Assembly: GCF_052115865.1 (NCBI RefSeq)
Contig: NZ_JBQKME010000001.1
Span: 186,001 to 250,000 of the forward strand
Length of the DNA stretch: 64,000 nt
Direction of reading: 5' to 3'
From: Fundicoccus_A sp052115865
Lineage (GTDB): Bacteria; Bacillota; Bacilli; Lactobacillales; Aerococcaceae
Part shown: positions 44,787 to 54,488 of the stretch, in pieces
Numbering within the stretch: position 1 is the stretch's first letter
How the letters are laid out: the number at the start of each line of letters is the position of its first letter
Notes under the pieces: model-generated
The model's input: the letters and a program-made list of their open reading frames with translations, nothing else
What the model was told of the DNA's origin: nothing
The model's database searches: none
Made by a program: the position numbers and the translations under genes

Positions 44787-44804
44787 AATCAATTTCCTCA
44801 CAAT

Positions 44805-45674
44805 CTATTTGCTAACGCTTTTTGACGATAAATACATTTGAAGTAAAGAAATAACGAGAATAATCACAAACAAGATCATTGCAATGGCATTGGCATAACC
44901 AACATCATTGTTAGAAAAAGCTGCGTTATATACAAGTAAGCCTAAACTCATCGTCACGTTTTGCGGCCCGCCACCTGTTAAAGCCATAATGCTATCAAAA
45001 GCCGTCACACCCGCTTTTAAAGCTAAAATAAATACAATACTAATCGAAGGGGCTAAGTGAGGTAACATAATATGGCGAAAAGTTTCCCACTTATTTGCAC
45101 CATCAATTTGTGCGGCTTCAATAATTTCCTGAGGAATACTTTGTAATCCACCTAAAAAGATAATAATTGGCATCGCAACACCTTGCCACAAACCAACGAA
45201 AGCAACCGCAAATGGAGCGGTATTAATATTGGCTAATAAGTTTTGTTGTAAAAACTCAATATTCAATAAACGACCAATTTGTGGGATACCATAGTTAAAG
45301 ATTTGACTGAAAATCAAACCAACCGTTACGGTACTTAAAACGGCTGGGAAAAAATAGGTTGTTCTAAAAAAGCTTCGACTAGGTATTTTTGAGTTTAATA
45401 ATAAAGCGCCAGCAATCCCGATCACAATCTCACCAACAATTAAAATAATGGTATAGAGTGCCGTAAAACTTAAACTGTTTCGAAAACGCGGATCACTAAA
45501 AGCCCTTGTAAAGTTACCGAAACCTATAAAATTCCATTCGCGCGTTAAACCTGACCAGTCCGTTAAGCTATAATATGCCCCTTGAAACAAAGGAACAAAG
45601 AAAAATATGAGCTGTAAAATAATAGGCATTAAGAGGAAGAGATATCCCCAATGATAATTTCTCTTCGATTTCAT
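44805..45674 (-). CDS. msmF: Multiple-sugar ABC importer permease MsmF
   Basis: A 289-residue CUT1 permease; EAA loop IPQEIIEAAQIDGANKWETF with following RHIMLPHL. AGGAG lies 9 bases before the ATG. About 70 bases, containing only a short A/T-rich gap, separate it from msmE. Partner of MsmG. Confidence 0.93.
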   Translation of the reverse strand: MKSKRNYHWGYLFLLMPIILQLIFFFVPLFQGAYYSLTDWSGLTREWNFIGFGNFTRAFSDPRFRNSLSFTALYTIILIVGEIVIGIAGALLLNSKIPSRSFFRTTYFFPAVLSTVTVGLIFSQIFNYGIPQIGRLLNIEFLQQNLLANINTAPFAVAFVGLWQGVAMPIIIFLGGLQSIPQEIIEAAQIDGANKWETFRHIMLPHLAPSISIVFILALKAGVTAFDSIMALTGGGPQNVTMSLGLLVYNAAFSNNDVGYANAIAMILFVIILVISLLQMYLSSKSVSK

Positions 45675-45745
45675 AAATTAAATACTCCTTTAATAATAAA
45701 TAAGAGCTAGGACATCATAGCCTAGCCCAATTTCTTTGGTAATTT

Positions 45746-46978
45746 CTAGTTTTTCATTGCGTCGAAGTGGTTGTTTAATCCATTGACAAGAACACTGATG
45801 TCGCCGCCACTATTAATATAATCAACGGTTGCATGCCAGAACGCATCTTCAGAATCCCATTCAGATTGTAACCACACAAATTGTTGATCAGTGTTAACTA
45901 ATTTTGAAACAGGCTCAGTTTGCTCAAACGGGAAGTGATCTTGTAATGCCGTTAAAGTGGTTGGCATACCATCAACATCATAATATCTTACTAAGACATC
46001 TTCACGTGTCATATACTCTAAGAATTGCAAAGCTAATTCTTTGTTTTGGGATTCTTCGCTAACAGAAAATGCTAAGTCCGCAGCACCTACGGTTAACTCC
46101 TGACCGGCTTCTTGACCAGGATAAGCAAAAGTACCTACTTCAAAGCTAGGTTGTTGTTGCATAATAACTGGCAATGCCCACATACCGTTAGGGAAAATTA
46201 ATCCTTGACCATTCACAAAGGCTGCGACTGCATCAGCATAAGAAGCACCATTCGCATTTGGTTGCGCGTTATCTACTAATAAGCTTAACTGTTTGGCCAC
46301 ATTTTGTGTCACTTCATCGTCAGCAGAAATGGCACCCACATCACTAAATCTCAAGTATTCATTCGCTTCTTCTGGACTACCTGTTGCATTTACCCAAGCT
46401 AATTGGTGGTAACCATTTAAAGTCCAAGCATCAGCGGTTGAAAATGAACCTGCAAATGGAATATGCTCAGCTGCATTAATATCAGCTACTAACGTTTCAA
46501 ATTCTTCCCAAGTTGTCGGAACAGCAAGACCTAACTCTTCAAACTTATCCACATTGTAGAAAAAGCCCCATGAATTCGTTGTTAAAGGCAAGTTATAGAC
46601 ACGATCATTAATCGCGTATTTTTCAGCAGCTTCATCAACTAAATTCGATAAAAATGCTTCTTCAGTTAAATCAACAAAGCGATTGTCAGCTGCCCATTGC
46701 TTGAAATCCGCATTTTGTGGGTAAACATTAATCACATCTGGCGCTTCGTTGTTAGCCATGCGTGTTCTTAATACTGTCCCAGCATCTGGTACGGTTACAA
46801 CTTCTGCATTGACACCGAATTCAGCATTAAAGTCTGCAACAATTTCTTGTAAAGTTGCTTGCATTTCAATCTTCTGGTTGAATATTTCTAATCTGCCTTC
46901 TTGTGCGTTCACCGTTGCAGGAACGACTAAACTCAAAGCCGTCGCTGATAACATCAACCATTTTGACATTTTCTTCAT
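45746..46978 (-). CDS. msmE: Multiple-sugar ABC importer binding protein MsmE, no lipobox seen
   Basis: A 410-residue extracellular sugar-binding protein (SBP_bac_1 type): RTRMANNEAPDVINVYP, NSWGFFYNVDKFEELG and NGMWALPVI match family landmarks. The signal peptide (MKKMSKWLMLSATALSLVV, then PATVNAQEG) ends in an AXA-like site and has no lipobox cysteine, which is unusual for a Gram-positive binding protein. Its ATG overlaps the aga stop by one base, so the start is well fixed. It may be held by another route, released, or contact the permeases in a different manner. Confidence 0.88.
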   Translation of the reverse strand: MKKMSKWLMLSATALSLVVPATVNAQEGRLEIFNQKIEMQATLQEIVADFNAEFGVNAEVVTVPDAGTVLRTRMANNEAPDVINVYPQNADFKQWAADNRFVDLTEEAFLSNLVDEAAEKYAINDRVYNLPLTTNSWGFFYNVDKFEELGLAVPTTWEEFETLVADINAAEHIPFAGSFSTADAWTLNGYHQLAWVNATGSPEEANEYLRFSDVGAISADDEVTQNVAKQLSLLVDNAQPNANGASYADAVAAFVNGQGLIFPNGMWALPVIMQQQPSFEVGTFAYPGQEAGQELTVGAADLAFSVSEESQNKELALQFLEYMTREDVLVRYYDVDGMPTTLTALQDHFPFEQTEPVSKLVNTDQQFVWLQSEWDSEDAFWHATVDYINSGGDISVLVNGLNNHFDAMKN

Positions 46979-49143
46979 TATTTTTCCTCAACTTTCTTTA
47001 ATATAATTTGTTTACTATAAAAATCTTCTTGCTTCACTGGAATAACAAACCCTAATACCATTAATTCTTCACCCGAATAAATATCTCCGTCAACTTCGTA
47101 CAAGGCATCCTTTTCTAAGTCTTTCAATCTCACCACACTTTCAGTAAACTCCACATCACTTAAAACTTTAATGTAAGTGACAACAACACCTTCATCACCG
47201 ATAAACTGATAGGCAAACTCATTTGTTGGATGAACAGTTTCTAATCGCGTCCGCTCACCTAATTGAATAATTGGACGAATCGATTTATATAAAGCAATAT
47301 TTTCTTTGATCTCGCTAAGCTCACTGTCACTCAATTGGGTTAAATCAAGTTCATAACCTAAGTTCCCCGACATGGCCATATGGTTACGCGTTTCTAATGG
47401 TGTAATCCGACCCGTTTGGTGGTTAGGGACAGCTGAAACGTGAGACCCCATTGTTATCGTCGGATATAAAAAGGTCATACTGTTTTGAAGTTGGATACGA
47501 GAGATAGCATCCGTATTATCACTGGTCCAAACTTGTGGGAAATAACGCATAATGCCCAAGTCATTCCGACCACCACCGCCGGCACAACTTTCGAATAGTA
47601 CATCTGGAAACTTATTTGTTAAGTAATCAAAGATATCATACAAGGCTAGCATGTATTTATGTGGCAGCATGAGGTTCTCTTTTAAATTATTATAAGAACC
47701 CACATTTGTAATATTGCCGTTCATATCCCACTTAACATAATCAATTTTGTAAGTAGACAAGTAGTGACTAAGTGTTTCTTTAATATAGTCTGCAACTTCT
47801 GGTTTGGATAGGTCTAATACCAATTGGTTTCTTGAATAAGTGTGGGGACGATCCGCAACTTGGATAGCCCAATCTGGATGTTGACGGAATAAGTCGCTAT
47901 CGACAGAAATCATTTCTGGTTCAAACCACAAACCAAACTTCATCCCTCTACCATGTACTTCTTCAATTAAATGATCCAGACTATGGGATAATTTTTCTTC
48001 GTTGACCGTCCAATCACCGAGAGCCCGGTTGTCGTCAAAACGATTACCAAACCAACCATCATCTAATACAAACAGCTCAATTCCTAAGTTTTGTGCTTTG
48101 TCGGCTAAATCTGTTAGCTTATCAAAATTAAAGTCAAAATAAGTTGCTTCCCAATTATTAATGAGAATAGGTCGTTCTTGTCTTGCATACTCTGGACGTA
48201 CGATATGGTCTAAGATAAATTGATGACTGACATGACTCAAATGATTTAAACCTTGAGAAGAGAAGTTGATAATGGTTGCAGGAGTTGCAAAACTATCTTG
48301 TGGACTTAGTTCCCAACCAAAAACAGATGGTTCAAAACCGATGCTGGCACGTAATTCTCGTAATTGATTTTTTTGTACCGTTGCATGAAAGTTTCCACTA
48401 TACATTAATTGGATAGCCAAACATTCTCCATAAGAATCATTCACATCTTTTTCGCCTAGAATTATTGAAGGTGTTTGACCATGTCCGCTGGCGCCACGAT
48501 TAGAAGCGATGCTGTGGATACCTTGGTTGATTTTTGAACGAACCATTTCTTTTTCACGTCCATAAGCACCTTGGAATGTGATGGATGTATAATCATGTGG
48601 CTCTAAATCAATCATAAAACTATCGAATTTTTTAATCATCAATCTTTCATTCGAGTGGTTGATCAGTTTACGGTAAGTAGAAATCGTACTTGATTCTTCA
48701 TACACCGTAAAATGTATTTCTAAAGTCAAATCCAATACATTATCAACAAGTTCAAATACGATTGTTTGCGTTTGTTGATTTAAATCATATGGAAATGGTA
48801 AAGGCTTTTCCTCTGGAACTCCGTCATATATACGGTATGACTTATATTTAAAATCAGATAACTGATTTTTTTTGTTTGCGATAACAATGGAAGCCAAACG
48901 AAAATCCCCTAAACCTTGTTGTCCGAGAATTTGACGTTGGGTATCCATAGAAAAAGTTCTGTCATCTGCATATGGAGCAGGCGAAAAAGCATGATCTTTG
49001 TTAATTAAACGGTTGGAATTGTTATAAGAAGTAACATTTTTTCCTATATGTCTTACCATTAAATAATCATGATACTGCTCTAAAATAAGTGAAAAACCTT
49101 TCGAATGAATAAAAAACAATGAATCCTTAATTTGTATCGTCAA
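46978..49143 (-). CDS. aga: Alpha-galactosidase (GH36)
   Basis: A 721-residue cytoplasmic enzyme of normal length. The nucleophile is Asp473 in VKWDMNGNIT and the likely acid/base is Asp542 in SDNTDAISR; DDGWFGNRFDD, WFEPEMIS and ESCAGGGGRNDLGIM are family motifs. It removes alpha-1,6-galactose from raffinose, stachyose or melibiose. It is the first gene of the msm operon, preceded by AGAGGAGG and a cre-like site, and divergent from msmR. It carries the easternmost copy of the AATAAATATC motif (47076-47085). Confidence 0.96.
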   Translation of the reverse strand: MTIQIKDSLFFIHSKGFSLILEQYHDYLMVRHIGKNVTSYNNSNRLINKDHAFSPAPYADDRTFSMDTQRQILGQQGLGDFRLASIVIANKKNQLSDFKYKSYRIYDGVPEEKPLPFPYDLNQQTQTIVFELVDNVLDLTLEIHFTVYEESSTISTYRKLINHSNERLMIKKFDSFMIDLEPHDYTSITFQGAYGREKEMVRSKINQGIHSIASNRGASGHGQTPSIILGEKDVNDSYGECLAIQLMYSGNFHATVQKNQLRELRASIGFEPSVFGWELSPQDSFATPATIINFSSQGLNHLSHVSHQFILDHIVRPEYARQERPILINNWEATYFDFNFDKLTDLADKAQNLGIELFVLDDGWFGNRFDDNRALGDWTVNEEKLSHSLDHLIEEVHGRGMKFGLWFEPEMISVDSDLFRQHPDWAIQVADRPHTYSRNQLVLDLSKPEVADYIKETLSHYLSTYKIDYVKWDMNGNITNVGSYNNLKENLMLPHKYMLALYDIFDYLTNKFPDVLFESCAGGGGRNDLGIMRYFPQVWTSDNTDAISRIQLQNSMTFLYPTITMGSHVSAVPNHQTGRITPLETRNHMAMSGNLGYELDLTQLSDSELSEIKENIALYKSIRPIIQLGERTRLETVHPTNEFAYQFIGDEGVVVTYIKVLSDVEFTESVVRLKDLEKDALYEVDGDIYSGEELMVLGFVIPVKQEDFYSKQIILKKVEEK

Positions 49144-49182
49144 TCATATACCTCCTCTAACTATAATATTATTTTACTATAA

Positions 49183-49196
49183 TGAAAACGCTAAAT
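49183..49196. promoter_or_regulatory. cre-like site in the aga-msmR intergenic region
   Basis: TGAAAACGCTAAAT matches the CcpA cre consensus at 12 of 14 positions. It lies about 40 bases upstream of the aga start within its A/T-rich promoter region (TATAGTAAAAT on minus), where it could mediate glucose repression. Confidence 0.45.
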
Positions 49197-49260
49197 GCTA
49201 GAAAAAAGCAGCTGTAATATGGTAAAATGTTACTATTAAGAGGGGTGGCAGTTTGGAAGC

Positions 49261-50127
49261 GTGTTATATTATACTGACTATGAATCCAATACAACCGATT
49301 TAAAGGTTGAATTTTACGGATATGAAGATTGTCAACCGAATCAATCCTTTGGTCCGGAAGTACGGGAATTGTTTGTCTTACATTTTATAGAAAAAGGGAG
49401 CGGAAAGTTTTATTGTGACAATCAAGTTCATTCATTGAAACAAGGTGACTTATTTTTATTAAAGCCTGGAGTTGAAACTTATTATCAAGCAGATGATGAA
49501 GAACCATGGTCCTATTTTTGGATTGGATTGAGTGGTAATAAATCCATGAATTATTTGCAACAATCCACTTTGTACATAGAGAATATTTTGACTAACATCA
49601 GCAAAAAAGATGCAGTTAAATTTGAAGAGATATTTAGAGGGATTATTGATTTAATGGGGCTCAATAATTTTAATACTTATTATCATTTATCTTTGTTTGA
49701 AAAGACTTATTCTCTTCTAAGTCTCTTGATAGCTGTCTCAGCAAGGGATGAACTGAATAATTTATCACAAAAAAGAACTTATGCAATACAAGCTAAAAAT
49801 TATATTGACGCTCACTATGCTAAAGATATTCGAATCAACGAATTAGCTGAAACAATGGCTTTAAACCGAAGTTATCTAACAAGAATTTTTAAAGAAGAAT
49901 ATGACATAAGTCCTAAAAATTATTTAACGCAAGTTAGAATGGAAAAGGCAAAACAATTACTCGTTGATACAGATTGGCTTATTACAAAAATTAGCCAGAC
50001 TGTCGGCTATAACGATGTATTAGCATTTTCATCATCATTTAAAACATATACAGATGTATCACCAACTGAATATCGTGAAACATATGAGCAGTATCATCAT
50101 TCGATCATAAGACGTAAAAATGAATAA
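49261..50127 (+). CDS. msmR: AraC-family regulator MsmR
   Basis: A 288-residue regulator with an N-terminal cupin-like sensing domain (FVLHFIEKGSGKFY, LKQGDLFLLKPGVETYY) and C-terminal double helix-turn-helix (IRINELAETMALNRSYLTRIF, ending ISQTVGYNDVLAFSSSFK split by a short gap). It is divergent from aga, as in S. mutans, where MsmR activates the msm operon with raffinose or melibiose. The start is a GTG at 49261; AGAGGGG is somewhat distant (about 12 bases). Confidence 0.9.
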   Translation: MLYYTDYESNTTDLKVEFYGYEDCQPNQSFGPEVRELFVLHFIEKGSGKFYCDNQVHSLKQGDLFLLKPGVETYYQADDEEPWSYFWIGLSGNKSMNYLQQSTLYIENILTNISKKDAVKFEEIFRGIIDLMGLNNFNTYYHLSLFEKTYSLLSLLIAVSARDELNNLSQKRTYAIQAKNYIDAHYAKDIRINELAETMALNRSYLTRIFKEEYDISPKNYLTQVRMEKAKQLLVDTDWLITKISQTVGYNDVLAFSSSFKTYTDVSPTEYRETYEQYHHSIIRRKNE

Positions 50128-50526
50128 TACATTTTTTCTTGTTATGATTTTTCTGTTTTTTAATCATTTAGATAGACAAAAATAATAAATAAAGTAGTAA
50201 CTGTGATTGTAAAATTGTTGAAGGCATTATTATTCCACTAAAACTTCAATAAAATTGTGTTTAGTCTTAAACCGTTTGCAAAACCGAAGATAGTCTAGGT
50301 TTTATGTAAGTTTTTATTTTTGCTTAAAAAATAAAATATTATAAAAAATACAAACGAATAATTATATTGACTTCGAGTTGATTCAAAAAAATCATAGAAA
50401 ACAAAAAAACTCTAAATAATCTTGATTTATAGCGGTGTTTAATAGTACTATATGCATATATATATTTTTATTTTTTATGTTTATATTTGGTGTTTTTTAA
50501 TAATACAGTAGGAGAGGAATGTAGTA
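50128..50526. other. 400-bp A/T-rich intergenic region with a cre-like site
   Basis: No gene seen. TTAAACCGTTTGCA at 50267-50280 matches the cre consensus at 12 of 14 positions, and a TTGACT lies at about 50370, but no convincing -10 follows. GGAGAGG at about 50511 serves the GH95-like gene. Confidence 0.4.
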
Positions 50527-52584
50527 ATGAAAATTTATTTTGATAAGCCTCAAGATAAATGGGAGGACAGTCTTGTTTTCGGGAATGGACATCTTGGCGG
50601 AATGTCAAAGGGAACCATTGCTCATGAGATGATTAATTTAAATGATGACCGTTTTTGGTCTGGTACTTCTAATCGACCTCAGCAAACCTATACTAAAAAT
50701 TATCTTTCAGAAATAAGAGAACTTATTAAAAACCGAGCATTTAAAGAAGCAGAAGCTTTAATTGAAAAGCATATGTTAGGTTATTTTACTGAAAGTTATT
50801 TAGTATTAGGTTTTTTGTCATATATACAGGATATTCAACAAGAAGTAGAGGATTTTTCTCACACTTTAAATCTTGAGGAAGCAACCATTCAAACATGTTT
50901 TACGCATGAAGGGGTTAACTACGAACGCAATTACTTTGCTTCCTATCCAGATAAAACCATGTATTTTGAATTTAAGCAAACGCAGTTGGATAAAGCTGCG
51001 AGCGTTACTTTTGAAACGCCCTTTAGATCATCGACTAAAACAAAAGACCATAAATTATACATTGAAGTAGAAGCGCCCACTCATGTTGTACCTGACTATA
51101 TTAATGATCCTAATCCTGTCCGCTATGAAGGTGAAACAGAGAAATATCACTATGTGTTTGAACTCTTACGAACCGATGGAGATTGGTTTATAACCGATAA
51201 TGGATTTGAATTATGTAACTTTACGATTGTACAGTTTGCTTTTAGAAGGTTAGAAGATATTGATATCAATCCATTTGAAGAAGCATTGGAATTACATATT
51301 AATGATTATCAAAACTTGTATAAACGAGTTGCGATGCAATTAGGACCGGAAGTCGAATTACCAATTGACCAACGGGTGGAACGATTGCGGAATGGAGAAA
51401 AAGATGATCAGCTGATTGCTTTATATTTTCAGTTCGGACGTTATCTAATGATTTCCTCTTCAAGGCCTGGAACGTTGGCTGCCAACTTACAGGGCATTTG
51501 GAATTGGGAAATTCGACCACGATGGTCAAGTAATTACACAACCAATATCAATGTTCAAATGAATTACTGGGGTGCCGATTTGGTTAATCTCAGTGAATGT
51601 TCTGAACCTTATGTTGATTTGGTGAAGTTGTTGACTGAGTCAGGAAAGAAAACGGCTCAGGACCTATACGACATTGAAGGTACAGTGATTCACCATAATG
51701 CTGATAAGTGGGGAAATACAGCTCCTGTAGGTAGACAATATGGTGCGGATAGTGGAGATGAAGGTGCTACGACTTGGGCATACTGGCCAATGGCTGGTTT
51801 GTGGATGGCAGCTGATTTATATCGTCATTATGAATTCATAGAAGATGAAGAGTATTTACGTGATACCGTGTTTCCAGTATTATTGGAAAATGTGAAGTTT
51901 ATCAATGGTTTTGTCGTAGAAATTGATGGTGTGTATCATACTATTCCTTCGACATCGCCAGAAAATCAGTATTATGACGATGAAGGAAATGCTGTTAGTA
52001 TAGCAGTGTCGTCAACAATGGATTTGACATTGATTAATGAAGTGATTGGATTGTTTGAACAGGCAATGGATATTCTAAAAATCGAAGATGAAGAGAGTAT
52101 TGCTGTTTTAAATAAATCACTTAATATAAAAGACAACTTAGCTTCAATACAAATTGGTGAAGATGGATCAATCTTGGAGTATCAAGAAGCGTTTAAAGAA
52201 GTTGAAGCAGGTCATAGACATTTCTCGCATTTATATGGAATATACCCAAGTAATTATTTGGATGTAAGTTATTATCCAGCAGCTAAAAAAGCTGTTGAAA
52301 AAAGAATGCAAAGTGGTGGAGGACATACAGGGTGGTCAAATGGTTGGCTAATTAACCTGCATGTAAAATTGGGAGAATATGAAAAAGCTTATGAACATAT
52401 TATTCATGCCATTACAAAAGCATCCAGTAAAAGTCTTTTAAGTCTACACCCACCTTATCAAATAGATGGCAATTTTGGTGTAATGACGGGGATTGCGAAC
52501 TTGTTAGTGGAAAGTGAATGGATGACATTCAATAATAATGATTTTGAAGCCAGAAATGTATCTGGTTTAAAGATAAAAAGATAA
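50527..52584 (+). CDS. GH95-family alpha-L-fucosidase/galactosidase, C-terminally truncated
   Basis: A 685-residue protein without signal peptide. The N-terminal GH95 domain shows LVFGNGHLGGM and NLNDDRFWSG; the catalytic (alpha/alpha)6 barrel shows RPGTLAANLQGIWN, NINVQMNYWGADL, PSTSPENQYY, GHRHFSHLYGIYPS and GWSNGWLINLHVKLG, ending HPPYQIDGNFG. Typical members continue 70-100 residues with the C-terminal beta domain. Here the sequence departs after GIANLLVESEW and stops. Activity is doubtful, since barrel motifs are complete but the last domain is missing. The next gene starts an unrelated polysaccharide cluster 28 bases later. Confidence 0.82.
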   Translation: MKIYFDKPQDKWEDSLVFGNGHLGGMSKGTIAHEMINLNDDRFWSGTSNRPQQTYTKNYLSEIRELIKNRAFKEAEALIEKHMLGYFTESYLVLGFLSYIQDIQQEVEDFSHTLNLEEATIQTCFTHEGVNYERNYFASYPDKTMYFEFKQTQLDKAASVTFETPFRSSTKTKDHKLYIEVEAPTHVVPDYINDPNPVRYEGETEKYHYVFELLRTDGDWFITDNGFELCNFTIVQFAFRRLEDIDINPFEEALELHINDYQNLYKRVAMQLGPEVELPIDQRVERLRNGEKDDQLIALYFQFGRYLMISSSRPGTLAANLQGIWNWEIRPRWSSNYTTNINVQMNYWGADLVNLSECSEPYVDLVKLLTESGKKTAQDLYDIEGTVIHHNADKWGNTAPVGRQYGADSGDEGATTWAYWPMAGLWMAADLYRHYEFIEDEEYLRDTVFPVLLENVKFINGFVVEIDGVYHTIPSTSPENQYYDDEGNAVSIAVSSTMDLTLINEVIGLFEQAMDILKIEDEESIAVLNKSLNIKDNLASIQIGEDGSILEYQEAFKEVEAGHRHFSHLYGIYPSNYLDVSYYPAAKKAVEKRMQSGGGHTGWSNGWLINLHVKLGEYEKAYEHIIHAITKASSKSLLSLHPPYQIDGNFGVMTGIANLLVESEWMTFNNNDFEARNVSGLKIKR

Positions 52585-52611
52585 TCAACTAATTGTTTAT
52601 GGAGGAACCAC

Positions 52612-53349
52612 ATGGAAGAAGAAATTTCACTTTTGGAGATTTTTCAGTTTTTAATCAAGCATAGCTTTACAATTATATTTTCAACATTAGTAGGAGCAGT
52701 AATAGCTGCTTTAGTTGCTATATTTTTGATTAACCCAACATACAGCTCTCGAGCAGAATTGATTGTTAACCAAAGATCGACTGAAGCAACAACAATTGCT
52801 CAATCCGACATTAATACAAGTATTATGTTAATTAATACATATCGTAATATTATTTTAGCAGACTCAACAGTTCAGATGGTTAATGATGAATTAGGAAATC
52901 GATTTTCAAATAACGAAATTAAAGAAGCATTGAATGTAACTCAACAGCAGAATTCACAAACATTTGTGGTAAGTGCAGAGATGGAGTCACCACAAGATGC
53001 ACAAGAAGTTGTACAAACAACGATTGATGTCTTTAGTCGTCAGGTTCAAGATTTTTACCAAACCAGTAATCCGAATATTATGATATTATCCCCTGCATCA
53101 TTTAATCCTAATCGAGTATCTCCTAATGTTTTACTTTATACAATGATTGGAGCAATGCTAGGTTTTATTATAAGTCTAGGAATATTATTTATTAATACGG
53201 CTTTAGATACGAGAATCAAGAATCCAAGTTTTGTAGAAGAGTTAGGATTAGTCAATTTAGGTGGGATTACTGATATTGCAGATGCTAATTCAAAAGAATA
53301 TATACTTGGTCCTTCATCTAGAGCTGACAATAAGCGTAGAAAGGTTTAA
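52612..53349 (+). CDS. Capsule/EPS chain-length regulator (Wzz/CpsC/YveK family)
   Basis: A 245-residue protein with two membrane segments (about 22-46 and 172-195) around an extracellular Wzz domain, with ISLLEIFQFLIKHSFTIIF at the start and the PxxP-like SPASFNPNRVSPN before the second segment. It acts as adaptor and activator for the tyrosine kinase encoded 6 bases downstream. The cluster lacks the usual first genes cpsA/lytR and the cpsB/wzb phosphatase. Confidence 0.9.
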   Translation: MEEEISLLEIFQFLIKHSFTIIFSTLVGAVIAALVAIFLINPTYSSRAELIVNQRSTEATTIAQSDINTSIMLINTYRNIILADSTVQMVNDELGNRFSNNEIKEALNVTQQQNSQTFVVSAEMESPQDAQEVVQTTIDVFSRQVQDFYQTSNPNIMILSPASFNPNRVSPNVLLYTMIGAMLGFIISLGILFINTALDTRIKNPSFVEELGLVNLGGITDIADANSKEYILGPSSRADNKRRKV

Positions 53350-53355
53350 TCTAAT

Positions 53356-54090
53356 ATGTTTAATCGATCAAGAAAAGAAGAATATAGAAATAATAAAAAA
53401 CGTATACCTTTAATTTCTTTTGTAAAACCACAAAGTATTCAAGCAGAAGAATTTCGAACAGTCAGAACGAATATAGAGTTTGCACAATTCAACAAAGATG
53501 TTAAATCAATTGCAATCACATCAAGTGTGCCGAATGAAGGAAAATCAACTGTTTCAGCTAATTTAGCGCATGTTTTTGGCGGAATAGATAATAAAAATGT
53601 CCTGCTAGTAGATGCAGATTTAAGAAATCCTACGATACATCGATCATTTAGCTTAGATAACTCACAAGGACTATCGACTTTACTCTATGACAACACAGTG
53701 AAATTTAACGAAATAGTTCAAAAAAGTCGAGAATTAAATATGTACTTTTTACCGAGTGGCCCAATTCCACCAAATCCATCTGAGTTATTGTCATCTGCAA
53801 GGATGACTCAGGTAATGGGAGAATTGGCTAATAGTTTTGATATTGTTATTTATGATACACCACCTGTAACGTTAGTTACAGATGCTAAAATAATAGCAAC
53901 AAAAGTCGATAATGTCATTATCGTTGTAAAAGAGAACTATAGTAGAAAAGACACATTAAAAACTGCCATAAAAGAATTAGAAAATATCAATGCAGATATC
54001 CTTGGATTTGTTATGACTAATATGCATCAAGGTGAAAAAGAACAATACGGTTATGGGTATGGGAGTTATTTGAAGTCAGAAGGGAATTAA
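53356..54090 (+). CDS. Capsule/EPS tyrosine autokinase (CpsD/CapB/YwqD family)
   Basis: A 244-residue BY-kinase. Walker A is SSVPNEGKSTVSANLA, Walker A' is LLVDADLRNP, and Walker B lies in IVIYDTPPV. The tyrosine-rich tail YGYGYGSY is the autophosphorylation cluster. With the Wzz partner it controls chain length and export of the polymer. The IS1182-type element begins about 285 bases downstream and separates it from the rest of the cluster. Confidence 0.93.
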   Translation: MFNRSRKEEYRNNKKRIPLISFVKPQSIQAEEFRTVRTNIEFAQFNKDVKSIAITSSVPNEGKSTVSANLAHVFGGIDNKNVLLVDADLRNPTIHRSFSLDNSQGLSTLLYDNTVKFNEIVQKSRELNMYFLPSGPIPPNPSELLSSARMTQVMGELANSFDIVIYDTPPVTLVTDAKIIATKVDNVIIVVKENYSRKDTLKTAIKELENINADILGFVMTNMHQGEKEQYGYGYGSYLKSEGN

Positions 54091-54488
54091 AGCTTAGAAA
54101 TTGAGAATGTCATTATTTTTACATAGTTTTTTAGTGAAATACAAATAGTAACTTTTTAATAGTACTTGGTTTACTAGGTTTGTTGAAATAAGAAGCAAGA
54201 AACTCAAAGTCTACTTAACTAATCAATCAAAAGTCACATTACATTATAAGATTCTTTTATATAAATAATAAATTTAGATTTTATTTTTGAATTTTTAAGT
54301 ATCAAAGTATTATATCCGACAGTGCTCCATTGAATAATTTCATCAATAATGAATTTAGAAAATTTTTAAAATTCGGGGCCGGGCAATAAGTCCCAACAAC
54401 ACTTAGACCAAACAATATAAATAACCATCTCAGTCGATTTCAAATGACTGTGATGGTTATTTTCATTTTGTGGAGAATCTTTCTAGTA

